Shown piece by piece: positions 1-10,369 of a DNA stretch of 64,000 nucleotides (positions are counted from its first letter, which is position 1; each line of letters starts with the position of its first letter). The DNA is from Cydia pomonella (Eukaryota > Arthropoda > Insecta > Lepidoptera > Tortricidae). Under the pieces are notes generated by a model. The model saw only the letters and a program-made list of their open reading frames with translations. It had not been told where the DNA came from and made no database searches. Both the position numbers and the translations under genes were made by a program. The DNA is taken from the NCBI RefSeq assembly GCF_033807575.1, contig NC_084705.1, positions 8,178,019 through 8,242,018 of the forward strand, in the 5' to 3' direction.

Positions 1-149
1 CTGCTGCCATTAGTCTTGCGGTAATCCACCCCACACCCAGATTTATGGGAGGAACTGAGTTTATGTAAAAAAACTTAACCATGTGAGGTAATCTGGCCTG
101 ATTTAAGTATGATAGAGTACAGTTTGTGAGATCATATGTAAGAAAGAAC

Positions 150-318
150 TTCCGGGTTAGGGAGAATTCATCCCGATAAGGGCATTTTTGTGTGATGAGC
201 ACAGATATTTGTTCCTGAGTGGTGGGTGTTTTCTATGTATTTAAGTTATTGTATATTATATATCTGAGTCTGAGTACCCACAACACAAGCCTTCTTGGGC
301 TTACCGTCACTTTTCTTA
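150..318 (+). mobile_element. tRNA-derived SINE (family S1), 5'-degraded copy
   Basis: The body matches the S1 copies elsewhere in the window: aagggcattt, gtgatgagcac, gttcctgagt, ttctatgtatttaag, the AT-rich centre and gtacccacaacacaagcctt. The tRNA-like head is decayed and its B box is barely visible near 152-175. Confidence 0.7.
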
Positions 319-1056
319 TTAAGTTATTATAACTGACAGCTAGCTAGTTTTACCTGATAAGCGGCAACGCATCGTTGCACTGAATATATTCTTCAGATTT
401 AATAATCTAACACATACAAACCTTCTGTACGTTGCATAATCAATGCAGTCATAGTTTTGCATTTTGTTTGCGTTGGTAAATATTATAAATTGATGCTGTA
501 CAGACATACTCTATAGGTATATGGCATCAAAAGACTATATGGCTGTATCATATTTACCATAAATAATGTACTGTTAATACTATTAGTTTCAGTGATATCA
601 CATCAGTATGGTTGCTTGTTCATGTCAACTACTTATAACGGGCCCATCATGTCCTTGTCCATGTAGAAACAAATTTCGAATATGTAAAGAGAGATATAAA
701 TAGGTTCTTTCATTCTTTCTTATGTTTTCAACGCTAGATAACTCAAATAAGCTCCGCGTGTAACTCACCCGACATACTAAAACTTCAGACAGCTCCGCAC
801 ATCTCGAAAACGCTCGAGCATAATATGTACATTTTTCACGCAAATAAATAAGGTCGAAAATAGCTAAGCGGAGAATCGAACCCCACATCCCGTGGCCTCG
901 CATGCAAACTTCCTGTTTGGCACGACAGCGAGGCTACTCTTGACAATACCGACTGCGTTGGTACATAACTTGCTTTACTGTTACTTTGAGAAAACAGCGT
1001 ATTTCACTGCATCGAACTCTGCGAACGGTGTTAAAATTTATATTCTGGAGATTTTA
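319..1056. other. Intergenic, mostly featureless
   Basis: AT-rich DNA. Apart from the weak tRNA-like fragment at 846-905 I see no gene, repeat or regulatory site I can support. Confidence 0.5.
846..905 (-). repeat. Possible tRNA-derived fragment
   Basis: The minus strand has GTGGGGTTCGATTCTCCGC, a B-box-like sequence preceded by GCGAGGCCACGGGATG. There is no complete cloverleaf. Weak support only. Confidence 0.22.
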
Positions 1057-1415
1057 GCAAGCTCGGTTCTCAATACAAACGTAGTTACGCTCTCATTTTA
1101 AAAAGACTAGCTAGATTGCTCTGAAACTCTGTTCTTACAATAGGATAAGGTATATCTAGTCCTGAACTTATTTAGTTTATGTAGCTTCAGACACCATAGC
1201 AAAAAAATAGGTTTGTCATACAAAACTTGTTTTTGCTCTATTTCGTTTGTTTTATAGACTGGAGCTATATATATTACATAATTACAGGACTAGATATATC
1301 TTATGTCATTTTATGTGCAAAGTTTCATTGCAATCCAACACGTAGTGTTAAAATGAGAACAAAACTACGTTTTCATGGGAAGGTGAAATTCGGCTGAGCT
1401 GCCGGGGACTCTTAA
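1057..1415 (+). mobile_element. MITE family M1, copy 1
   Basis: The same roughly 360-bp sequence occurs in reverse orientation at 27.6-28.0 kb. The terminal inverted repeat reads GAGTCCCC(A/C)GCAAGCT; here the right end is ccggggactctta and the left end is eroded. Internal inverted blocks are cgctctcatttta with taaaatgagaac, and atatctagtcctg with caggactagatat. No coding sequence. Confidence 0.75.
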
Positions 1416-1514
1416 GCGAAATGGCTACTTTTTGATATTCCTTTTTCAGTAACACATAAAAAATAGGTACAAATTATTCCATTCTCGAAACATCAAACTG
1501 AAGTAGATGTCATA

Positions 1515-1753
1515 TACAGAACGAAAGGCAAAAAAGAGACCCATTAATGTTTAGGTCATACTGAGCAACTTTTACTGTTGGACAAACCCTAAAATCGCAA
1601 AAAAATGGCTGCTTCATACATTTTGCTGGTCTGATGTTGAAATTTCCTATGGGAGAGTAAATTTTTTTTCGCGATTTCTGGGTTGATCCCATGTTAAAAG
1701 TTGCTCAGTATGACCTAAACATTAATGGGTCTCTTTCTTTGCCTATGTTCTGT
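1515..1753 (+). mobile_element. MITE family M2, copy 1 (long palindrome)
   Basis: Two arms of about 60 bases (1515-1578 and 1690-1753) are almost perfectly inverted, including gagacccattaatgtttagg and tcatactgagcaactttt. They leave a spacer of about 110 bases with gcgatttc/gaaatcgc-like pairing. Such a transcript would fold into one long hairpin. Confidence 0.8.
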
Positions 1754-1797
1754 TACATACTGTAAACTGTTACATATAATATAAAAGTGATCAAACT

Positions 1798-1870
1798 CTC
1801 TAGTGGTGGCGGAGACCGGATTCGAACCGGATTCTCTCCACTGCACGGCGGTACCCGTCCCAATATCTCG
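1798..1870 (-). repeat. tRNA-like 3' half (B-box remnant)
   Basis: The minus strand reads AATCCGGTTCGAATCCGG then TCTCCGCCACCA: a T-arm with perfect 5-bp stem and a B box followed by an acceptor-like end. No matching D-arm or anticodon arm lies upstream, so it is a SINE fragment or tRNA relic rather than a tRNA gene. Confidence 0.4.
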
Positions 1871-2046
1871 AGTAGGTTATATGCAATCTTTTTGTAAGTT
1901 GTACAGTAGAAACGTTTTATTGTAAACTCAACTGTATTTGTGTACCCACAGTCTGTGTCCCGTTGCATGCAGCAGCTAAATGCTGCAGATTTTTTTTTGC
2001 ATTTTTTTTTTCAATTTTTTTTTTTAAATTAAATGCAATGAAATTC

Positions 2047-2183
2047 GTCACTAGGCACCGTACTTTTTATCGCTCGCATGAGTATGAGTATGAATATGAG
2101 TTTAATTTTATTGCTAATGTTAACTTGATAGCTCGCTAACGTCTTACCGTGCGATAAAAAATCCGATGCCTATTCATCACTGT
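2047..2183. mobile_element. Small palindromic MITE
   Basis: taggcaccgtactttttatcgc (from 2053) is inverted in gcgataaaaaatccgatgcc (ending about 2171), with gtcac/gtgat-type pairing outside. A short ATGAGT repeat lies in the spacer. Confidence 0.5.
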
Positions 2184-2785
2184 TGCCTGAAACGCAAATT
2201 TTATATGAGATCTTTTATTGTATGTCATTAAATAACATACTTACGTATTGCAGTACTTTGACGAGTATACATATTGATAATGTAAAGGTGTCAGGTTTTA
2301 CAAATGAAAGCAAGTATTTACAGTAACAGAATTTTAATGCAGATCCATCTCGCACTATAGCCGATATTGTACAAAAATTATAATATCGCTTTTTGTTTAT
2401 ATACGTAAATAGGTAATATAATGATATTACACAACTTTTCACACAGTTACAATCATGAAACACAAACATTTAATTCATTTTCTACACTATCCCCTCAAGG
2501 TTTAAGTATTTCTCTTCGTTTATAGCTAATTTATTATTAATAATTATATTACATTACAATAATGGGCCTACCTAGTTACGTATGACAAATGCTTTGTTAA
2601 GGACAAATTTACGTATAATATTCGTGAGCACGTTTCAAATTAAATAAATAAAAGACAAATCATTTACAGACGAAATTTATACGACATGCGATGAACAATG
2701 GGTTTCCGAACAATTAACACTTCAGCATGTTTAGGTCACAAACATCATAAAGTACTCGTGCTATTAAATTACAACTTTTAATAAT

Positions 2786-3025
2786 AAATAGGACAAACCC
2801 ACCTTTTACAGCCAACTATTCGGTGATACGTAGTTATTCTGTGATCAGTTTTGTTGTATTTTAGCCGAGTTGCCCGGTAATTTTTGCTTAAAACAATGTT
2901 TAAGAGTTATCACGGATATGGCTAATGGGGTGTAGTATGGTTTTAAGCAATAAAATTACCAGGTAGCTCGGCTAAAACACAATAAGACTGACTATCATCG
3001 AATAGCCAAGGTTTGCCCTATTACA
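2786..3025. mobile_element. Palindromic MITE
   Basis: Arms of about 85 bases: left ataggacaaaccc, ctattcggtgata, ttttagccgagttgcc, ggtaattttt; right is its inverted counterpart ending aggtttgccctat. The spacer is short. No coding capacity. Confidence 0.72.
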
Positions 3026-6000
3026 CAAAGCGATGTCTCTCAAAGCTAAAATATTTAAATTTAGAGTTTAAACCAAAGGGGATGTTAATAATATACTTTT
3101 ATAAATAATCAGTTTACAAATAGAAATATTTACAAGATGAACAATACAAGAAAACTTAGGAGAGGATTCTTTCATTGCTCGGCGATAAAAAAACATTTAC
3201 ACATGTCACTACTAATGCCTCATTCAAACTCAATAATTAACAGTAACTAAGGAACTTCTAGAGGTAAACAGATGAACAATGACAGCTATAAAATGAATTT
3301 GGCACTTTGAAGACACGTAAAATAACTGAAAGAACCTCAACCTAACTTTACTCGATAACTAGATTAAAGAAGACAATTTTACGTATATGTTTATAGGAAT
3401 CGAAAAATATTACAGCTAATGTATCTTAAAATAAATTATATTATCTTATGTTAGTCAGCTATTCGTATACTGGGCACAACTAGACTTGATTGTTGTCATT
3501 TCTCTGACTATAGATAAACTATTTCTCTAAGAATAAATTAAGCTATCGACTAATAAAATGGAATAAATTTTCATACTAAAGCTTTTGTAGTTACGTATAT
3601 AGGAGTCTGGCGTGACGACGTTACAGCTTACACAACACCGATGCTATCGGTTACTGCTCCGGGATTTATTTCCAATGTTTATTACATTTACCATAACAGC
3701 TGCATAAGGAGGAACGATACTATCAAATTTCAAATTAAATTCTTAAGAAAACGCTACTAGTTTTCTGTTTACAAGAAAGAACATGTACTTTGTCACTAGA
3801 TTCAAAACGAGATATCTTCACTACATTATCCTACTCGGTGTTTTAAGACATCAAAAGTAGAAATCTAAATGCTAAGAAATCTGATTTAAATTTAACATTT
3901 AAATTACGACGGATCGAGAGGATCCCATACGATTTTGCTTCTTTCGTCACTCCAGTATGTAATACTCATTATATTACACGGTTTATAAGCTGAAACATAT
4001 CACTGTGTCTTAAAGTGTAATATGAACGTATACAGACGTTGTACATCAGATTTAGCTTACGAATACCTACAAACAACTTGCACTAATATATACATTAGAA
4101 TATAAAATTTGTATTTTGCCCCCACCTCGTTTCAATGACAAAGATTGATTAACCTAAGAAGAATTAAGATGGCAAGTACAAAGTTTGTGGATGTTATCAC
4201 GAAAAATGAGTAATTCTACAGCAAATAGGTATTCGTCACTGAGAGTTCTTATTATAACATATATGAGAATAGTAACTATAAAGAGCAGTTGGAGCCGATA
4301 CGACTTGAAGTTTTGGCAGATAAAGTGCGATCCCGGTGAGCGATAGGGGGGCGATTCGCATGATAAATAAAAACACAATTCCATTTGAAGCTGGAAGGTG
4401 CGGCGCGGCGGCCGCGTCCGTGTACCTCAGCAGGCGTTCGAGATTTATATACGGAGATGCGGAACAATATATCACGGAATGGAACACGCGGGTACCGACC
4501 TAATCCTAGCATGGAACAGCCACCGAGCGATGGCACGCGATAGCAGATCACGGCCCGATACCGGCCCGCTCTCACGTCTTCACCCCGCACTCCCAACCCA
4601 GATGACCGCCCGATTTACCATTACAGCTTTTGAGACACACTGTTTACGTAACGTAAAAACTTAATTAAATATTAATAGATGCCACTATTTAAATCGTCGC
4701 CGGATTAACATAAATTCATACATTAGCCGAGCTAAGCGATAAATAAGCGGACACCAAACCGCGTATTTTTCATCCGAGCTTCATATAATTTATAGTCGAC
4801 GATCATATCGCGACTGGTTCTTTTATTTGTGAAATAGTGATACGCGGAGTGTGCTCGGTAAGCGTTACTAACGGGAAATTTTGACTATAAATCTTCGGTA
4901 GTCGATTGCCTAAGCGTTCGTGTGGGTTGGCACAAAAATTTATTCGACAGTCAAGTTTGATATCTTGATCGCGCGACGTCAATGTGCTGGAAGTGCCAAG
5001 TGAATGAAGCGCATGATTAAGACGCATCTACTTTTGGTACCTATTGTTACAAGCAAACTGAAGTAAGTTAGACCACCCTAACACCTACCAAGCCACTGAA
5101 AACGCTCTACGCGACGACCACCTGAAACAAAAGGAAAAGCAAAATTAATAAAATGCCAATTATGCAAAACTAAAGTGCAATAAATAATTTTCACGCTGCA
5201 AATAATACGGGCGTCGAAGCGACAGGCGTGCGTTTGAGATAAAAATTGGTCGCTAGCATACATCATTCAGTTATCACGCAATTATGCATATAACAAATTG
5301 CATAAAGCAAGTAAATGCAAAGGTCGTTTATCAATGAGAGTGTTCGGCTTATCTCGTGGGCGACGCAAAACGACAAGGCACGAAAACGTGCTCGCCGATT
5401 GTTTGAAGGATTGATGTTGATGTATAACGATCGCGGACCTCGGCAATCACGCCCTTTCATCATGCTTGGGACAAATTCAATTTGTTTTAATCATATTATA
5501 AGTCACATCGCTTTATTTTTGTACCTATCTCTACGCTGTGGGATGTAACCTTTCCTAAGAGCCAAAGTGCAAAAATAAATGATATTTCTTAACAGGTAAT
5601 TCCTTAAAATAAGAATGCCAGTCCCGGTTATCGGATAGCATCGACAAAACCTTTATAACCGAATCACAATAAACGCAATAAACCTCCATAAAGAAAGGGC
5701 AAACTTAAAATGCAAATAATTTCGCGCGAGCCCCATGGGCATGTTAAAACAGACCCGGCGTTCTAACAGCTTTTCATTATTTATCGCTTCAGCTCACGGA
5801 GGCTTTTTTTAGTTAAAGTTAATTCCTAGCGTAATGCGTATTTGATAAAACGTATCTCTGGCAGGCAGGCTCCGCGCCGGCGCTGAAATTAAGATGTAAC
5901 ATGATGCGAGAACGAGCAAGAGCAAGAGATTTATTGCTATACCACTTTGCATATGCTGATTTACAAAGACGGGGCATTCTATATAGAGAGGTCGCGGGTG

Positions 6001-7079
6001 TGATCGCGTCGTGTTTGGTGTACTTAAATGTTTTTAAATTCCGTTATTTTGCTTGTTTCAGATTTGTACTTACAGCAAGCTCCAAGCAGTTTATGGACAC
6101 ACATAAAACGTTATTATACAGTTATTTAAATAATAAATTATTCGAAATATTTTCTGAAATAACGCATGTATAGAAAAAAAAGAGAATCAAAAATTAGTAA
6201 TTGCAACTGCTTCACTAGTTTTCAAAATGCTAACTGAAGCTAAATATGTAATATATGATTAGAAAACGCCAGTCATTTAGAAGATTGAATATAAAGATAT
6301 GTTATTAAAGTTTAATACTGTTTTATTGAACATTTATTGTTTCACATGTTATACTTTGTACTTTAAATTGTATACCGTATATCTGCTGTTACCTATTCTT
6401 GTTTCGTACTCATGAGCTAGGCTATATAGCCCGTACTGCAAAACTCTTATGCTTATTATGACCGGCTTTTTGTCACGACTAGCCAACAAGGGTAAAATCT
6501 CACTCTTCACTCAAGGGTAGGTAAGACACAGGTAACTTTATTCCTAAAATACGTATATTCGTTCTCAATTACTCGTGTCAGTAAAATAAGGGTAGCAAAA
6601 GAACTTATATTCTATGATTTATAAAAATTATTAGATATCGTTCTTACCAAGCCATCAAATAATCCTGAAATCGACGTTGTATTAAATGAAATCGCGTCAA
6701 CAGCTCTATAAAGATCCGCATTTGCTGATGCGGTCCGTTCTCTGCGACTGTCTGGCGATACGAAGTCAGCAGAAAGAAACATATACCAGCCAACCTACCT
6801 AAGCTGTTTTCATACAGAAATTGTTTGCGATACTCAGATATATGGAGTTAATAGGAAATTTCCTGTTCCCAATAATCAGTTGAATTGGTAAGCCAAAACA
6901 TTTATTTAGTTAGATCAGTGTTTTTCATGTAATTTTTTTATACTATATTGATTACCGCATTTATGGTATTTTATACTTATCGAAAACAAGCAACTACAAA
7001 TTAATTTTTTATCGAATATAGGTGTGTGAAAAGGCTTTGAAACCGCACGTGACTAGCATTGGGAATATAGCATAAACCT
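3026..7079. other. Intergenic, unique; GC-rich core at 4290-4620
   Basis: No recognised repeat. 4290-4620 is clearly more GC-rich than its surroundings, with gcggcgcggcggccgcgtcc-type sequence and several open frames on both strands that overlap each other. None has homology or codon structure I trust. The stretch to about 5460 stays GC-balanced and may be a regulatory element. 5460-7079 is AT-rich with nothing notable. Confidence 0.35.
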
Positions 7080-7130
7080 ATTTGAAAGAGGAAGCCCTCG
7101 CCCAGCGTTGGGACATATATATATTACAAT
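7080..7130 (+). mobile_element. LINE 3'-tail fragment (family L3)
   Basis: gaggaagccctcgcccagcg followed by ttgggacatatata matches, in the opposite orientation, the tails at 16.9 and 29.3 kb (consensus on its own strand GAGGCCTGTGCCCAGCAGTG then GGACGTATATA). Very short 3' remnant. Confidence 0.55.
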
Positions 7131-9071
7131 AATCAAGATTATTAATTAAATACCTTAACATTTTGTACAGTTAAGAGATAGCAGTCGAGACTTAGGTACC
7201 TAATACTTGACTAATACCTACAAGTGTGAAGTTGTTTCTCTTCCAATAAAATAAGTATGCAAAATAATTCCTCATTTATCTCAGCATGGAATCAAGTTGA
7301 ATCAACACTACGTAACTTCATTTATAGGAACGACCAGCGGTCAAAAGAGTCGTGGAACCGACCTTCGTTCCACCATCTGTCTCAGCTAGACAAAGGAAGA
7401 TCTAAGGCTTTTAGAAAAAGTCAAAGCGGTACAAAGAGCCTTCGCAAGGAAAGTAATAAAGAAGAGAGACGCCGACCGAATAATTGATACGATTATGTGT
7501 TACCACTACACAGCGGGCACGTAGCAGGGAGGTGCACACGGGAGGTTCTAGACGTGTCGCGGTAGAAGTGTTCGAGATAGAACAGTGTTCGATTTTTCTC
7601 AAATATTATAAGTTGGAACTTTAAAACAGATAAGATGTCGTGGTATATTGATGGCGGTTATCTGACAAATTAATTAGATGTCTCTCTGAAAGCGAAATTA
7701 ATTAATAATCCTTTTTTAAAGTCGTAAAAATTTAAGTTGTCATTGAGATTGTGAGGACTGGTTAAAAACTGTTAAAAAGCACTTATTGTAAAATAAAAAA
7801 TATATTGTATAGTTTTTACAGCCCTCATTCTGTATTGCCTAGTTTTTCAAGTGCCAGATGTGCGATCAATGACCCCATGATCTTATTTACTGCGAAACTG
7901 TATAGTCAAAACAAAACGGGACTTAAGTTTTTGTAAAAAAAAACGTAATATAACAACTGTTGAAACTCTTTTGTCTCTTAAAACTTAGGGTCTACCAGTA
8001 TCAGCTAAAGATGCTCTTCGGTACAGTTGTGTCAAGTTGTGTAGTTGAGTGTGTAAAATATACAAATGATGTTATTGTTCTGTTATTTTTTGAAAAAAAA
8101 AAATCTAACTTTATTTGTTTACTATGGTTAAGAGAGAGGGGGTATTTTTGTGTGGTCGTCCATACAAAAAGAGAAAATATTTTTCCGCCTCTAAATATTT
8201 TCCATTTTCCATGATTTTTTAATATGTTGACATAATGTTAAAGTAGGTTTATAGGGGTTCCTTTTTCCGATATTTGCAATAAGTACAATTTTTTTTTTAA
8301 AAAGCGAAACCTATAAACCTAGAATATATTATGCTGAAGCGATCGACATCAAAATCAAGGTGATTTGTTAAGATTTACCAAGTGGAAACTGTTTATTCCC
8401 GAAATGGAATTTCATAGTATAGTTATTTCGGTAGGTTCGCAAAATTATTCTTCCCTCTTAATCATACCTATAGGCACAAATTCGGGAATACTACAGTTCT
8501 ACAGACCAAATTGCAAGCCGCTTAGTTTAGCAAATATGAGTGAAAAATACAATTTAAGACGTGGTATCAAGAACAATGGCCCTCCCTTCGCAGCGCTCCG
8601 TCAAGTGCGAGCGGCCATAAATCGCGCAGGACGCGCAATTTGTTGAATTACAGCATGCGCCAGCCACCGGCCCGGCGCGAAATTAGCCCCACCGAGATAA
8701 ATTGACGGCGGGCTGCTAAATAAATTATTTGGGAAAACCGAGAAAAAACGGCGTCTTCCCTTGATAAGGGTTGCGAGAAATAATGAATATCGACCTTTAC
8801 TTGCTGCTCTCATTGTTCAAGTACTTATATGACTTAACTTGGGAGTGTTCTAGGTTGAGTCACATACGAGTAAGTGAAGAGGACGTGGTATCTAGGTTAC
8901 TTTATTAGGGCTCAAAATGAAATGGACATTGTTGGCCGGCAAAATTGCGCTTTGGCTTGCTATTTTCATTATTATAAAACCTACTTTTGTGAATTACTAG
9001 GAAAACTTTAATGTTTTGGGCTTGATTTGTAGGTGAATATACCTGGAAGGAGAAAAGAGGAGGACTCATAA
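7131..9071. other. Intergenic; possible conserved element at 8560-8830
   Basis: AT-rich, with homopolymer tracts at 7937-7945 and 8092-8103. 8560-8830 is a GC-balanced, repeat-free block with AT-rich homeodomain-type cores (gccataaat, taaataaattattt) between GC-rich segments, a texture typical of Hox-complex enhancers. Call based on composition only. Confidence 0.28.
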
Positions 9072-9515
9072 TATAATGGCATGTTAATTAAAGCAAGAAA
9101 TATTACTTTGCTAATCCGCAAGAAAATAACGTGTTAGTCAATCAGTGCTAACCCGCTATACTTACTTGCGTATTTTTACATGCAATTAATGTTCCCTAAA
9201 TTTTAATAAATAATAATATATTATAATGTATTCAGTTGCCGGGTGTCAGACCGTCAACATCTCCAGCATCTCCTGAGGATGCCTCGTAGAGAGGCGAAAC
9301 ACGTGTCGAGTTTTGTACTTTTGGTGGTAGGTTGTTATATATATTTGCGTATTTTAACATTAATTGCATGTAAAAATACGCAAGTAAGTATGACGGGTTA
9401 GCACTGATTGACTAACACGTTATTTTCTCGCGGATTAGCAAAGTAATATTTCTTGCTTTAATTAGCATGGATTTCCGCAAAGTAACGCCTGATTCTATTA
9501 ATTATAATGGCATGT
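9072..9515 (+). mobile_element. Inverted-repeat retroelement relic with hammerhead-like core, 13-bp target duplication
   Basis: The exact 13-mer tataatggcatgt occurs at 9072-9084 and 9503-9515 and brackets the insertion as a target-site duplication. Inside, about 110 bases at 9085-9193 are repeated in inverted orientation at 9356-9465 with few mismatches. The spacer between them carries a hammerhead-ribozyme-like motif (listed separately). A long target duplication points to retrotransposition rather than cut-and-paste transposition. Large inverted flanks plus a hammerhead are features of Penelope-like elements and retrozymes. No coding capacity remains. Confidence 0.6.
9255..9334 (+). ncRNA. 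Hammerhead-ribozyme-like motif, very short stem III
   Basis: Core box CTGAGGA (9273-9279) fits CUGANGA. Stem II is GCCTC (9281-9285) pairing perfectly with GAGGC (9291-9295) around a GTAGA loop, followed by GAAA (9296-9299). Stem III would be only AC/GT around ACGT (9299-9306), a self-complementary segment that can dimerise, then C9307 as the cleavage-site nucleotide. Stem I pairs CTC (9270-9272) with GAG (9308-9310), and further out CAAC (9255-9258) with GTTG (9331-9334). One extra T (9280) sits between the CUGANGA box and stem II, which departs from the canonical core and may weaken it. Activity is untested. Confidence 0.5.
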
Positions 9516-10026
9516 ATATAAATGGATGGTTATCATATGATGTTAAAACGTAGTAGCTTGTTTAAAACACACTTTCCTTACGGTCGCACGTTAAATGCAC
9601 TACAAATAAGTAAACCGCTCGTAAACCTAGTTTTGAGCACAAGAAATACTTTACCTAGTCAAGCGCAGAATCTTAAAATATTATTTTATACACGCATAAA
9701 CTTATTTTTCTTAAAACTAAACACTTGTAAACTAAACTAACATGATTTACGAGTATACCACTAACCTCAGCTTTACTGCACTTGAACCGAGTACTTACTG
9801 GAAAAGCTACCGTTTTATCGCCACTTAGATCACAGATAGCGTTTCGCCGCTGACCTAGTCGACGAATTCCGTAATTAAGCGTACGATTATCACATTTTTA
9901 CATTTCCACGTTATTTTCTCACGGTTATGAAAGTAATTAGTATATTTGGCAACACGTGGTTGACATTAACACGAATGTTCGGACGCTTTCTATACCTTTT
10001 AATGAGTCTTAAAAACTAACAGGTTT

Positions 10027-10282
10027 TGACGATCTCTGGCCTAGTGGGTAGTGACCCTGCCTATGAAGCCGATGGTCCCGGGTTCAAATCCTGGTAAGGG
10101 CATTTATTCGTGTGATGAGCACGGATTATTGTTCCTGAGTCACGGGTAATTTCTATGTATTTAAGTATTTATAAATATTTATATATTATATATATCGTTG
10201 TCTAAGTACCCACAACATTATTGAGATTACTGTGGGACGTTAGTCAATTTGTGCAATAAGTCCTTTAGTATTTATTTAAAAA
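10027..10282 (+). mobile_element. tRNA-derived SINE (family S1)
   Basis: The head has an RNA polymerase III A box (TGGCCTAGTGG) and B box (GGTTCAAATCC) at tRNA spacing, so the family derives from a tRNA. The body and tail continue through gtacccacaac, actgtgggac and gtcaatttgtg to an AT-rich TTTATT-type tail. No tRNA product is expected. Confidence 0.85.
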
Positions 10283-10290
10283 AAAACAAG

Positions 10291-10369
10291 TATAGCCTAT
10301 CCGATTTCTAAGATCAAGTTCGCCATACGTTTACTATGGCGTACTTGATCTTAGAAAAACGGACAAGCT
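10291..10369. repeat. Perfect-stem hairpin (short MITE)
   Basis: tatagcctatccg and ttctaagatcaagt(t/a)cgccat pair with their inverted copies across a loop of about 10 bases (cgtttact). It directly abuts the SINE ending at 10282. Confidence 0.65.

Noticed and set aside
1798..1870. Functional tRNA gene on the minus strand
   Set aside because: Only a T-arm and acceptor-like 3' end are visible; no D-arm or anticodon arm precedes them.
10027..10100. tRNA gene
   Set aside because: A and B boxes are present, but the same sequence recurs five more times joined to a common body and tail, so it is a SINE head.
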